Assembly: GCF_004362715.1 (NCBI RefSeq)
Contig: NZ_SNYC01000003.1
Coordinates: 683,601-747,600 of the forward strand
Reading direction: 5' to 3'
DNA length: 64,000 bases
From: Pedobacter metabolipauper
GTDB taxonomy: Bacteria > Bacteroidota > Bacteroidia > Sphingobacteriales > Sphingobacteriaceae
Positions within the stretch are counted from its first letter, which is position 1. Every line of letters begins with the position of its first letter. This document shows, piece after piece, positions 19,801 to 28,800 of this stretch. The notes below the pieces were generated by a model. That model was not told where the DNA came from. It ran no database searches and saw only the letters and a program-made list of their open reading frames with translations. The position numbers were made by a program, and so were the translations under genes.

Positions 19801-19934
19801 AATAATAGAATCACTTTGTACAATTGATCCCCGTCAATAATGGTTTGTTTATAGTCAGACACCAGGTATGCTCACAAGCTTTTAATCCCGCATAAATTTT
19901 AATTGATATCTTTACGCAGATCCAGAATTGAAAT

Positions 19935-20492
19935 ATGAGAAATACCATTATAATAGAGGCTAACAATGTCTTATTAACTGATTTTGACAGCAAACTTTTA
20001 GCTCCTGCATTTATTGAAAGCACAGAAGGAGGGGTTAGAATTTTATTTGATGATATAGATGACCTGAAAAATTACCAGCAAAGCCTTTTGGCAGGGTCAG
20101 ATCAAACAGATGAAACTGATCAGAAAAATGAGATAAGATCCAAATTAAATGCACTTCTCAATAAAGCTTTACTTGATCATCAAATGGTGTTAGACGCCAT
20201 TAAATCTTTTGCACATGCATTATTCTCTTTTATATTTAAGGCCGACGCACACAGGCAGGATAAGATCGTAATCTTTAATACGATGATTGAAGGTATTAGA
20301 GAAACTACAAATAGTTGGGAGCTGGAAAAATCCTTACAAGAATCCACTTATGAACTTGGTGTTCCGGTATTCAATCATAAGTTAACGTTTTATAACTATG
20401 CTCATAATCAAATAGATTTCAATTATGAGAAAATTAAAAACCGCTTAATCAAAGACCTGCTGGTTTTGTCCATGGAGATTCAACATCCTTAG
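19935..20492 (+). CDS. Unrecognised 185-residue protein
   Basis: No family is recognised. The protein is soluble, with no signal peptide or transmembrane segment. The first ~60 residues alternate short strands and loops (NTIIIEANNVLLTDFDSKLL, then GGVRILFDDIDDLKNYQQSL). The remainder looks helical and charged. It stands alone between two convergent SusCD loci, with its own 190-bp upstream region, and reads toward the minus-strand operon. Codon choice resembles the neighbours. It could be a small housekeeping or regulatory protein. Confidence 0.6.
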   Translation: MRNTIIIEANNVLLTDFDSKLLAPAFIESTEGGVRILFDDIDDLKNYQQSLLAGSDQTDETDQKNEIRSKLNALLNKALLDHQMVLDAIKSFAHALFSFIFKADAHRQDKIVIFNTMIEGIRETTNSWELEKSLQESTYELGVPVFNHKLTFYNYAHNQIDFNYEKIKNRLIKDLLVLSMEIQHP

Positions 20493-20538
20493 GCAAATTA
20501 ACAGCTATATAATCTTTAACTTAATCAATTTGTCCTGA

Positions 20539-21408
20539 TTACCTTTTCAGTTTTAATAAAACCGGGTAATGGTCCGACATCTGTTCTGTATGTTGATCAT
20601 AGATCACAGCAGCTTCAGAAACTTTCTTCTTTAAAATAGAATTCAACCAGATATAATCAATTCTGATTTTTGTCTTAAAGGCGGCATCATATTTTTTCGT
20701 GGGCATGGTATAATTGAACTGGTCACTAACCAGGTCAACTGCATCCTTAAAACCAGATCTCTCTATTTCATCCAGCACCGAATAATCAAAATGACCATTA
20801 TTCAAATTACGGATCTCTGCATTGCCCTGCTCGCGCTTGCGCTGGGCAGCCAGATCCTTTGCGGTATAATTCAGGCTGTCTTTAGAATGATAGGAGTTAA
20901 AATCACCAGCAATGATCACTGGAGATCCTTTTGGAAGAGTGGCCGCATGGGCAAGTACTTCTTTAACTTCATACAGCCGTTTCTGATAAACAAAAGGGGA
21001 TAAATGTACAGCGAACACATGAATACCATGAATGTTGGCATAAATATATCCGTGCCACATATTATCAAGCACCTTTTGAACATTTACAATCGGAAAACGG
21101 GAAGTAATAGCAACAGAATAACCTGATTCTTTTGCCAGTACCGCATATGGATGTCCATAATGCAGGGCGAAAGTTTCCAGGCTTTTTTGTGTAAAACCAT
21201 TCATTTCCTGGTAAAATATGATGTCGGGAGCCTTACCCTTAACCCAGGTAACATACCTGCTCATGTTAGCTGTATCTCCCTGCAAACCTTTTAACACATT
21301 ATAACTTAAGATCTTTAGGGGCACATCCTGTGCTTTTACGCCTAATGGAATTTGGAAAACCAGAACCGATAAGATAATAAGTCTGAACATAGAAAATTTA
21401 AACATCAT
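20539..21408 (-). CDS. Endonuclease/exonuclease/phosphatase (EEP) family secreted hydrolase
   Basis: The protein has 289 residues. Two adjacent ATGs are possible starts, and a signal peptide ends near VKAQ. EEP-fold metal and catalytic motifs are present: SYNVLKG, the glutamate in IIFYQEMNG, AVHLSPF, AGDFNSYH, RIDYIW and the closing SDHYPV. Such enzymes cleave phosphodiesters in nucleic acids, inositol phosphates, sphingomyelin or other head groups. The class with a signal peptide behind SusCD suggests an extracytoplasmic phosphodiester substrate. It is the last gene of the second SusCD operon, 28 bases after susD. Confidence 0.9.
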   Translation of the reverse strand: MMFKFSMFRLIILSVLVFQIPLGVKAQDVPLKILSYNVLKGLQGDTANMSRYVTWVKGKAPDIIFYQEMNGFTQKSLETFALHYGHPYAVLAKESGYSVAITSRFPIVNVQKVLDNMWHGYIYANIHGIHVFAVHLSPFVYQKRLYEVKEVLAHAATLPKGSPVIIAGDFNSYHSKDSLNYTAKDLAAQRKREQGNAEIRNLNNGHFDYSVLDEIERSGFKDAVDLVSDQFNYTMPTKKYDAAFKTKIRIDYIWLNSILKKKVSEAAVIYDQHTEQMSDHYPVLLKLKR

Positions 21409-21436
21409 AATTTTGGAAATGAATGGGTTTTAAAAA

Positions 21437-23044
21437 TTACCAGCCGGTATTCTGTATGGCTGCCCGGTTTACCGAAATTTCACCGCTGGGAATAGGAAAT
21501 ATCAAATGCCGCTCATCCGTATTATTTCCGGCAATAGCCGCATAGGCATAGGTACCGTTATAAGCAGTAAATTGCGCAGCAACCTCCTTCATCCGGGTCA
21601 CATAGATTCCCCAGCGAATCAGATCAGAACGTCTCAGCGCTTCAAAACACAGTTCACGTGAACGTTCATCCTGGATCATCGCACGAAACCGTTCATAACC
21701 CAGATCAGCCGGAACATCTGCTACCGCACTCGCTGCGCCCAATGGTAATTTATAAGCACGGCGTCTAACCATATTTACAGCCGCGTAGGCTTCAGCTGAC
21801 GGACTTCCATTGGCCTCATTATCGGCTTCGGCAAGCATCAGCAATACATCAGAATATCTCAAGATCGGGAAATTAATGGGTGTATAATTTTTATCCTTTG
21901 GATATAGCGTTTCATAAGAACGTCTCCATTTTGCAGCATTGCGATCATAGATCTTGTTCGCAGCAAAATAAGTTCTCTTGGCATTGGCATCATAAGTAAA
22001 CTTACCACAGTTCCAGTCCCTTCTGGTATCACCGTTCGCATACAATTTGTAAAGGCGTTCGGTTACACGAAGATTCCCATAACAGTATCCGGTATCGGCA
22101 AAAACGGTTCCTGTAAACCGTACACCGATGTTATTACCAACACGTCCGTTAGAGATATAGCCGTCAGTACGGTTACCCTTCTGCTCAGATTCCCACATCG
22201 CTTCGCGAATATCATACTTGTCCTGCGCTTCATTTACAAACAACTGGCTATAACCACTGGTATTGTCTCCGTCAGCTTTACCAGCAATATCAGTGATCAG
22301 CGTATGTTCTCCGGAATCACGCACTTTTTTAGCCCATTTTAAAGCTTCCGCATTCATGCTTTTATCAAGCAGGGGATAGCCAGCCATGGTCAGGCAAACC
22401 CTTGCCAAAATTCCTTCAACCGTTGTTTTGGTTACCCTGCTGGCATAGGAAATCTGTTTGGTGGTATAAACTTTCTGTTCTGCGGCAGTCATATCTGTAA
22501 GGATCTGTGCATAAACTTCCCGGTCAGTTGCCCTTGGAATAGAAATGACATTTACATTCGTTGTAGGGGTAGTTTTAAGCGGTACACCCCCATAATAGCT
22601 CACCAGGATAAAATAATAATAACCCCTCAGAAACAGTGCTTCTCCAAGTATGGCCTGCCTTTTTACTTCATCAATATTGGCAATATTAATGTTGGCGATA
22701 AGACCGTTGGCACGCTCAATTCCAATATAGCATTGCTGCCAAAGGTTGTTTACATCCACACTGGTGTAATCAAAATTATTAACCCAAACCCCGGTTGTGC
22801 TGGAAGCTACCGAACGGAAGTGTTCGTCTGTACCCGCACCGATCTGGTTCCATAACGCATCGCCATACATAGAAGCGGTAGAAAGCGGACTGTATGCACC
22901 AGCCAGTACTTTAAGTAAATTTTCTTCCGAATCGTAGTAATCTTCGGTGGTCTGAAAATCTGTAGGCTTGGTATCTAAGAATTTGCTGCAGCTGTTGAGT
23001 CCCAACAACATCACGATCAGCACAAAATAAATGGATAATTTCAT
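21437..23044 (-). CDS. RagB/SusD-family nutrient-binding lipoprotein
   Basis: The protein has 535 residues with a lipoprotein signal (LLGLNSC, ~Cys19) followed by SKFLDTKPTDF. SusD C-terminal motifs are clear: RYSDVLLMLAEADNEANG, then MIQDERSRELCFEALRRSDL and a terminal NRAAIQNTGW. It pairs with the SusC gene that ends 18 bases upstream. No ligand can be assigned from sequence. Confidence 0.96.
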   Translation of the reverse strand: MKLSIYFVLIVMLLGLNSCSKFLDTKPTDFQTTEDYYDSEENLLKVLAGAYSPLSTASMYGDALWNQIGAGTDEHFRSVASSTTGVWVNNFDYTSVDVNNLWQQCYIGIERANGLIANINIANIDEVKRQAILGEALFLRGYYYFILVSYYGGVPLKTTPTTNVNVISIPRATDREVYAQILTDMTAAEQKVYTTKQISYASRVTKTTVEGILARVCLTMAGYPLLDKSMNAEALKWAKKVRDSGEHTLITDIAGKADGDNTSGYSQLFVNEAQDKYDIREAMWESEQKGNRTDGYISNGRVGNNIGVRFTGTVFADTGYCYGNLRVTERLYKLYANGDTRRDWNCGKFTYDANAKRTYFAANKIYDRNAAKWRRSYETLYPKDKNYTPINFPILRYSDVLLMLAEADNEANGSPSAEAYAAVNMVRRRAYKLPLGAASAVADVPADLGYERFRAMIQDERSRELCFEALRRSDLIRWGIYVTRMKEVAAQFTAYNGTYAYAAIAGNNTDERHLIFPIPSGEISVNRAAIQNTGW

Positions 23045-23062
23045 GATCTGTTATATTAGTAG

Positions 23063-26000
23063 TTAGAAAGTTAAGTTTATACCCAGTACCATAGTTCTTG
23101 CTCTTGGGTAAGATGAAAAATCGAAACCTGGTGTCAGAACAGAATTGTAGGTGTTTACTTCAGGGTCTGAGCCTGAGTAATTTGTCCACGTAACTACATT
23201 CTGTGCGGATGCGTAAACCCTAAGGTTAGAGATCTTCAGGCTTTTTAAAACAGATTTAGGAAGACTATATCCAAGAGCGAGCGTTTTCAGGCGCAGAAAA
23301 GAGCCGTCTTCAACAGTCCTGGAAGAATATCCGCCACCGTAAAAACCATTTGCACGGTACATGGTACTTTCCGTATTTTCAGGTGCCCAGCGGTTTTCAT
23401 AAGAGGCCAGCTGGTTAAGATAAGGCTTGTTAAACGCATTACCCTCAAATACTAGACGGTTGATGTTTTGGATGTCATTACCGTAAGACCATTGGAAAAA
23501 TACATTAAGATCAAAGTTCTTATAAGTAAAAGTATTGTTAAAACCACCTGTATGAACAGGCAAACCTTTTCCAATAATGGTATAATCTGATGCATCAACC
23601 ACTTTATCACCATTCTGATCCTGGTATTTAATGTCTCCGGGCTGAATGCGGCTCCTGGTATTTCCATTGGTCGTTATTTCATCCTTTAAAACATAATTAC
23701 CACTGGCATCCTGGTTAAAGTCAGCATATTGATACACACCGTCCCATACCAGGCCATACATATTGCCAACCGGCTTGCCAATCTGAGAAATATAGGCAGG
23801 TAAGCTTTGCCAGTTGTTGTCCCACATGATCGCAGTCGTCAGAGATTGCTGTCCCTCCGTAAGCTCAAGCACCTTATTGCGGTTAAAGGAAATATTGAAA
23901 CTGGCATTCCAGTTAAAATCCCTTGTACGTACCGGGTTAGCCCCCAGGGTAAATTCAAGGCCTTCATTATTCATACTTCCAATGTTTTTGAAGGCACTGG
24001 TATAGCCTGTAGAAAATGGTAAACTTGCATTTAACAGCAGGTCGTAGGTTCTTTTACTATACACATCAGCAGTCAGCGTAATCCGGTCCTTGAAAAATCC
24101 AAGATCAATACCAAAGTCCAGCTGACGGGTAGTTTCCCATTTCAAATCGTTATTACCCGGGGTAAGCGGAATGATGCTGCTTTGGTAGTTGTTATTAAAA
24201 ACATACGTGTTTGCAATAGGAAGACCGTAAGACGGCAGGTAACTGTAATCACTTACCCGGTTATTACCCGTAAGACCAAAACTTGCCCTCAGCTTGGCAT
24301 CAGAGAGTGCAGGAAGGTTCCTGGCAAAGTCTTCATTGATGATCCGCCAGGATAGCGCTGCAGATGGAAAATATGCCCAGCGGTTGCCAACAGGAAACTT
24401 AGATGAACCATCTGCCCGGTAAGAAGCAGTAAAATAATATTTAGAGTCATAGTTATAGTTAAAACGACCCAGAAATGACATCATGCGCCAGTTTGATGTG
24501 GTAGCTATCGTACGTACAGGTAACAGGTTACCCTCATCCAATCCGCTTAGCCCCAAAGATTCATTCGGTAAGTTTGACGCACCGAATTGATACACGGAAG
24601 TTTTTCCGCCCTGTTCGGTAACACCGCCTACCACATTGAAATTGTGTTTTTGGTTGAACGATTTAGCCCAGGTTAGCGTGTTCTCATTAACCCATGAATT
24701 GTTTTCACGATTCTGGATATAACCATTTACACCGTAAGATGACCCCCAGGTGGTGCGTACACTGCCGTATAAGGTTTTCGAATTGTTAAAGGCATCAAAC
24801 CTGCCCTGTGTACTGTAAATCCCACCGGTTACGCGCAAGGTCAGTTCGGGTAAAACACTATATTCAGCATAAGCATTGGCCATCAGGTTCCGCGTAGTCG
24901 TGTTCCTGACCAGGTTCTCCTGGTTGATGATCGGGTTGATCCGGTAATCTGAAGAAAGGTCTATTGACGGATCAAACAATTCGTCTTCAATACCCGTCTC
25001 ATCCCGTTGAGCATTAACAGGTCTGGAACCATAAACACTGTACAATAGGGTAGTGGCCAGGTTACCACCGGATTCTGATGGACTTACCCCACTTTTCTGC
25101 AGGTAGGAGTAGTTGGCATTCAAGCCGGCCTTTAGTTTAGCATTAACCGTTTGGTCAACTACAGCACGTCCCTGGTAGCGTTTGTAAAAAGAATTGATAA
25201 TTACCCCGTCCTGATCATTTATAGATCCGGATAATGCATAACGGGTCTGCTGGTTACCACCGCTAAGAGATAAGGAATAGTTCTGAAAAGGGGCATCCCG
25301 TAACATCATATCCTGCCAGTCAATACCTTCCACATTCCGGTAATAATCCAGTGTACGGCCATTGGCCAGGTAAAGTGCAGAAGGCGCTGTGGTATCGGTA
25401 ACGCTTGGTGTTCTTTCGATCTGGTATTTCACAAATTCATAGGGATCCATCAGATCAAGGCGGTTAATCGTACTTTGGTTCCCGTAATACGCATTGAAAT
25501 TTAAAACCGGGGCACCGCTTTTACCCTTTTTTGTAGTCACCATTAAAACACCGTTTGCACCCCTGGCACCATAAATGGCTGTAGCAGATGCATCCTTAAG
25601 TATTTCAATAGATTCAATATCGTCCGGATTGATCATGTTCAGGTCCGGGTTCTCCGTAGGAAAACCGTCAATTACGATCAGCGGGGAATTATCCTGGGTG
25701 ATAGAGTTGTTTCCCCTGATCACAATGTTAACAGCCGAACCAGGCTGTCCATCTACCGAACTTACCTGCAAACCGGCCACACGGCCAGCCAGGAATTCAT
25801 CGAACGACCTTACCGGGGCTTTTTGGGCATCACTAAGGTTAACTTTACCTACAGATCCGGTAACATCACCTTTCTTTATAGTACCGTAACCAACAACCAC
25901 CACGTCCTGCAGAGACAAAACACTGCTTTGCATGCGGATGTTAATGCTGTTTCGCCCCTGTACAGGTACATCCTGCCTGATAAAACCGATATAATTAAAT

Positions 26001-26560
26001 ATAAGGGTTGAATTGGCATCTGCCCGTAAACGGTAATTTCCATTCAGGTCTGTAACAGCACCTGTACTTCTGTCCTTTACGCTAACGGATACACCCGGAA
26101 GTACCGCACCGGTGGTATCACGAACGGTTCCGCTAATCTCTATTTCAGCGGCCACCTCACGAAGTTCAGAAGCTACAGGGATTTGGTTACTTTGCCTGGC
26201 AATTACAACCACATTGTCTACCAGGTAATACGTTAGTTTATAAGGTTTCAAAATTTTAGCAAGGACATCTTTTAATGCCTCGCCATTAGCCTGCTGGGTA
26301 ACCAGCAAGGATTTGTCAACCAGGCTTTGCCGGTATGCAATCTTTACGCCCATCTTTAATGACAGTTCGTCAAGTGCATTTTCCAGCGTAACCTGGTTAA
26401 GTCGAATATTTACTGGTTTATTGATCAGCGCCTGGCTATAAGAAGTCTTGGCTATGGCCATCGTACTGAGGCAGAAGATCAAACTGTTTACTACTATACC
26501 GTATTTCATAAAAAGCAGGCAATAATATACTACTCTATTGGAGCATAGAGATTTTTTCAT
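23063..26560 (-). CDS. SusC/RagA-family TonB-dependent transporter with STN domain
   Basis: The protein has 1165 residues. The signal region is followed by an STN domain (~45-125, IRLNQVTLENALDELSLKMG). A CarboxypepD_reg-like domain (ISGTVRDTTGAVLPGVSVSV), the motif VVVVGYGTIKKGDV, a plug and a barrel ending NLTF complete it. The STN domain marks it as the signalling partner of the FecR/sigma pair encoded upstream on the same strand. The 166-bp gap to fecR holds a hairpin and probably the ECF-dependent promoter. Confidence 0.96.
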   Translation of the reverse strand: MKKSLCSNRVVYYCLLFMKYGIVVNSLIFCLSTMAIAKTSYSQALINKPVNIRLNQVTLENALDELSLKMGVKIAYRQSLVDKSLLVTQQANGEALKDVLAKILKPYKLTYYLVDNVVVIARQSNQIPVASELREVAAEIEISGTVRDTTGAVLPGVSVSVKDRSTGAVTDLNGNYRLRADANSTLIFNYIGFIRQDVPVQGRNSINIRMQSSVLSLQDVVVVGYGTIKKGDVTGSVGKVNLSDAQKAPVRSFDEFLAGRVAGLQVSSVDGQPGSAVNIVIRGNNSITQDNSPLIVIDGFPTENPDLNMINPDDIESIEILKDASATAIYGARGANGVLMVTTKKGKSGAPVLNFNAYYGNQSTINRLDLMDPYEFVKYQIERTPSVTDTTAPSALYLANGRTLDYYRNVEGIDWQDMMLRDAPFQNYSLSLSGGNQQTRYALSGSINDQDGVIINSFYKRYQGRAVVDQTVNAKLKAGLNANYSYLQKSGVSPSESGGNLATTLLYSVYGSRPVNAQRDETGIEDELFDPSIDLSSDYRINPIINQENLVRNTTTRNLMANAYAEYSVLPELTLRVTGGIYSTQGRFDAFNNSKTLYGSVRTTWGSSYGVNGYIQNRENNSWVNENTLTWAKSFNQKHNFNVVGGVTEQGGKTSVYQFGASNLPNESLGLSGLDEGNLLPVRTIATTSNWRMMSFLGRFNYNYDSKYYFTASYRADGSSKFPVGNRWAYFPSAALSWRIINEDFARNLPALSDAKLRASFGLTGNNRVSDYSYLPSYGLPIANTYVFNNNYQSSIIPLTPGNNDLKWETTRQLDFGIDLGFFKDRITLTADVYSKRTYDLLLNASLPFSTGYTSAFKNIGSMNNEGLEFTLGANPVRTRDFNWNASFNISFNRNKVLELTEGQQSLTTAIMWDNNWQSLPAYISQIGKPVGNMYGLVWDGVYQYADFNQDASGNYVLKDEITTNGNTRSRIQPGDIKYQDQNGDKVVDASDYTIIGKGLPVHTGGFNNTFTYKNFDLNVFFQWSYGNDIQNINRLVFEGNAFNKPYLNQLASYENRWAPENTESTMYRANGFYGGGYSSRTVEDGSFLRLKTLALGYSLPKSVLKSLKISNLRVYASAQNVVTWTNYSGSDPEVNTYNSVLTPGFDFSSYPRARTMVLGINLTF

Positions 26561-26726
26561 AATTTTATCAAAGTTTAAAGTGTTAACAGCATTGTATACC
26601 CATAGATTCTCAGGTCAGCAGGGCAATACATTCAGGCATTTTAAAATTCCGTTCTGTGTAAGCAGAGCGGATTTGTTTTTTTTCGTTAGTGTCCTTCCAT
26701 TTCTTTTATTTTAGGTGAATATTATA
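26561..26726 (-). promoter_or_regulatory. Intergenic region before the second SusC gene
   Basis: The interval contains an imperfect hairpin (CCGTTCTG / CAGAGCGG with one mismatch, about 26650-26672). An eight-base T-run lies on its plus-strand side. On the minus strand, the direction of transcription here, the trailing sequence is only weakly U-rich. It likely separates regulator transcripts from the sigma-dependent SusC operon. Confidence 0.35.
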
Positions 26727-27671
26727 TTATTGACAAATTACATCTGTTAGGTGATAACGACCGTCTTTGTAAAGGATACGACCATTTACAAGTTGCGCCA
26801 GCACCCGCAAAACACGCGATAAAGGTTCATGATCAAAATTTACAGTGACAGGGCAGTCCAATGCAGGATCCATTTGGATCTGGATCGCATAATGGCGTTC
26901 CAGCCGCTGCACAACTTCATCGATTTCGGTATCTTTAAAGATTAGATTCCCTTCTTTCCAGGCGGCTGCATCTGCAGGTTTAACGGCGTCTTTATGGGGA
27001 TAGAATTGTTTTTTACTTTTTGAATAGACGATCTCCTGATTGGCGGTAACAAAAAGAACACCATTGGGTTTTGGTTTGCCCGTCTCACTATTTTCATAAA
27101 CCGCAACCTTGCCGCTTAAAACGGTAACCTTAATGCTGTTGTTCTGACGATAGGAGCTTACATTAAAGCTGGTGCCTAGAACCTGGGTAACCATATTCTG
27201 GGTATGGATCAGAAAAGGCTTTTTTGCATCATGCCTTACATCAAAATAAGCTTCACCTTCCAGGGTAACTTCCCTTTTATCAGCATCAAATTGCGCTGGA
27301 AATAAAAGCCGGCTGCCAGCATTCAGCCAAACCTGCGTACCATCTGGTAGCTGCATCTTTATGATATTTCCATCAGATGCCTTTTTTTCAAGCATCGCAG
27401 ACTGCTGCAAAATACCGGAAGGCTTGCTGTAGAAATGAAATGCAACTGCAGTCAGGCTTACAAAAATGGCTATAGAGGCCGCATACTTAAATATTTGTCT
27501 TAAGTTTTTGAACCGCTCCCTGGTATGGATGGATGCATGAATCTTCTGATGCACCTTTGACTGATCAAAATCAACCTGGTCAATGTCGACAGGCTGCTTC
27601 TGAACCTCATCAAAATACTGTTTGATCTTTTTTTCAAGATCATTGGGTAACTTTCCATTAACAGGCTTCAT
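26727..27671 (-). CDS. FecR-family anti-sigma factor
   Basis: The protein has 314 residues. It has a cytoplasmic N-terminus, one transmembrane helix (YAASIAIFVSLTAVAFHFYS near 70-90), a periplasmic FecR domain (MQLPDGTQVWLNAGSRLLFP, then REVTLEGEAYFDVRHDAKKP) and a C-terminal DUF4974-type domain. It should restrain the ECF sigma factor encoded 78 bases upstream and take its signal from the STN domain of the SusC protein encoded downstream. It is shorter than the FecR at 7941-9128 but has the same layout. Confidence 0.93.
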   Translation of the reverse strand: MKPVNGKLPNDLEKKIKQYFDEVQKQPVDIDQVDFDQSKVHQKIHASIHTRERFKNLRQIFKYAASIAIFVSLTAVAFHFYSKPSGILQQSAMLEKKASDGNIIKMQLPDGTQVWLNAGSRLLFPAQFDADKREVTLEGEAYFDVRHDAKKPFLIHTQNMVTQVLGTSFNVSSYRQNNSIKVTVLSGKVAVYENSETGKPKPNGVLFVTANQEIVYSKSKKQFYPHKDAVKPADAAAWKEGNLIFKDTEIDEVVQRLERHYAIQIQMDPALDCPVTVNFDHEPLSRVLRVLAQLVNGRILYKDGRYHLTDVICQ

Positions 27672-27749
27672 AGCATACCATTTTTAATTGCGTTTGCCCG
27701 TATAATGCAAAATTGGATGGTACCCCCTAAAAGAAATTCAATTATTTTT

Positions 27750-28325
27750 TTAGCCGGCCATGGAAGCCATCAAAATTAAGAAAGAAAGGAAATGCTTAAG
27801 TGACGGACGAAGCCGTTTAAGGGCAATGGTAATGTGATTTTCTACCGTCTTAATAGAAATCCCCTTCAGATCGGCAATTTCTTTGTGTGAACGCTGCTCC
27901 ATGCGGCTAAGCGTATAAATTTCACGGCACTTCTCAGATAAGTGATGCAGCTCACGATTCACAATGTCCCTGATCTCCTTTTCAATTAACGTATTCTCAG
28001 CCGTATGATTTTCAATAATTTCAAAAGCAGAGACATCAACAGTTGCTTTTGCAGAACGGATATATAGAAGTACACGGTTCCTGATTGCAGCGTACAAATA
28101 ATATTTTAAGGTCTTAATGTGATGATGTTCACGTCTCATCCACAAATCAACAAACAGATCATGCACAAGATCCTCACATACTTCTTTATTACGGAGCAGA
28201 TGATTAGCAGCCTGAAAAAGGGCAGTCGAATATTTCTTATAGATAAGATCAAATGCAGCGATATCACCATCCACCAGTTGGCGGATCAAATCTTCATCGG
28301 AAGGTAGGTGTGTGTGATTATTCAA
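27750..28325 (-). CDS. ECF-family RNA polymerase sigma factor (FecI-like)
   Basis: The protein has 191 residues. Sigma region 2 is near 20-85 (AFDLIYKKYSTALFQAANHL, then EDLVHDLFVDLWMRR). Region 4 is near 130-180 (HLSEKCREIYTLSRMEQRSH, then IADLKGISIKTVENHITIAL). The start appears to be TTG: an in-frame TAA lies two codons upstream of it, and no ATG precedes region 2. It ends in a short hydrophobic tail (FLSFLILMASMAG), common in this Bacteroidota subgroup. It controls the fecR-susC-susD-EEP genes downstream by context. Confidence 0.92.
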   Translation of the reverse strand: MNNHTHLPSDEDLIRQLVDGDIAAFDLIYKKYSTALFQAANHLLRNKEVCEDLVHDLFVDLWMRREHHHIKTLKYYLYAAIRNRVLLYIRSAKATVDVSAFEIIENHTAENTLIEKEIRDIVNRELHHLSEKCREIYTLSRMEQRSHKEIADLKGISIKTVENHITIALKRLRPSLKHFLSFLILMASMAG

Positions 28326-28578
28326 TGCTTAAACTATCAGCTACAAAAGTAGAGAAGCTAAACCTGCTAAAAATTAGCTGAATGTTAAGTTATCGTTAGG
28401 ATTACTGTCAGAGTGTTGGTGAGTTTATAATTCGGAAAATCCTTGCCGCCGAATTGGTCCAGAGTAATGAGATCATCCGATAATTTTTCACTACAAATGA
28501 TAGTTTTAGATTGTATTTATCCTTCAATCTAATAAATGTTAGCAGTTTTTATAAATTTCTGAATTGAGTTAAGTCCGT

Positions 28579-28719
28579 TTAATTGTCCTTTAGCTTTTCA
28601 AGTGCTTGCGAATCCTTGGAAGATATTGAATAGTTGCTTCCTATTGCTTTCGCCTGATAATATTCTGCCTTCTTATGCCTAAAAAGATTTACCGAACGTA
28701 TTATGTATTTCTCCGTTAA
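28579..28719 (-). pseudogene. Possible 3' remnant of an unidentified gene
   Basis: A 46-codon minus-strand frame has no plausible start codon but reads like a protein tail, with HKKAEYYQAKAIGSNYS followed by SKDSQALEKLKDN and a stop. The pattern loosely resembles a tetratricopeptide-like helical end. It may be chance in AT-rich DNA. Its orientation matches the beta-lactamase-like remnant on the other side of the SIR2 gene. Confidence 0.3.
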
Positions 28720-28755
28720 TTACAATAGTTATTTCTATTTTTAAGTTTACAATTA

Positions 28756-28768
28756 ATCAAACATTCTT
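28756..28768 (+). repeat. Left copy of 13-bp direct repeat flanking the SIR2 cassette
   Basis: ATCAAACATTCTT lies here and again, identical and in the same orientation, at 32728-32740. The two copies sit 32 bases before the SIR2 ATG and 12 bases after its stop codon, bracketing exactly one gene. The bases next to the two copies differ, so the match is exactly 13. Confidence 0.75.
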
Positions 28769-28800
28769 CGATTTTTTTGAATTGTTATAATTCCATTTCT

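Larger units (their letters stand above)
28326..28800. other. AT-rich gene-poor interval upstream of the SIR2 gene
   Basis: This interval carries the promoter side of the minus-strand sigma factor gene, a possible gene remnant (28579-28719) and the left copy of a 13-bp direct repeat (28756-28768). Nothing else recognisable was found: no tRNA, transposase or inverted terminal repeat. Confidence 0.5.
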
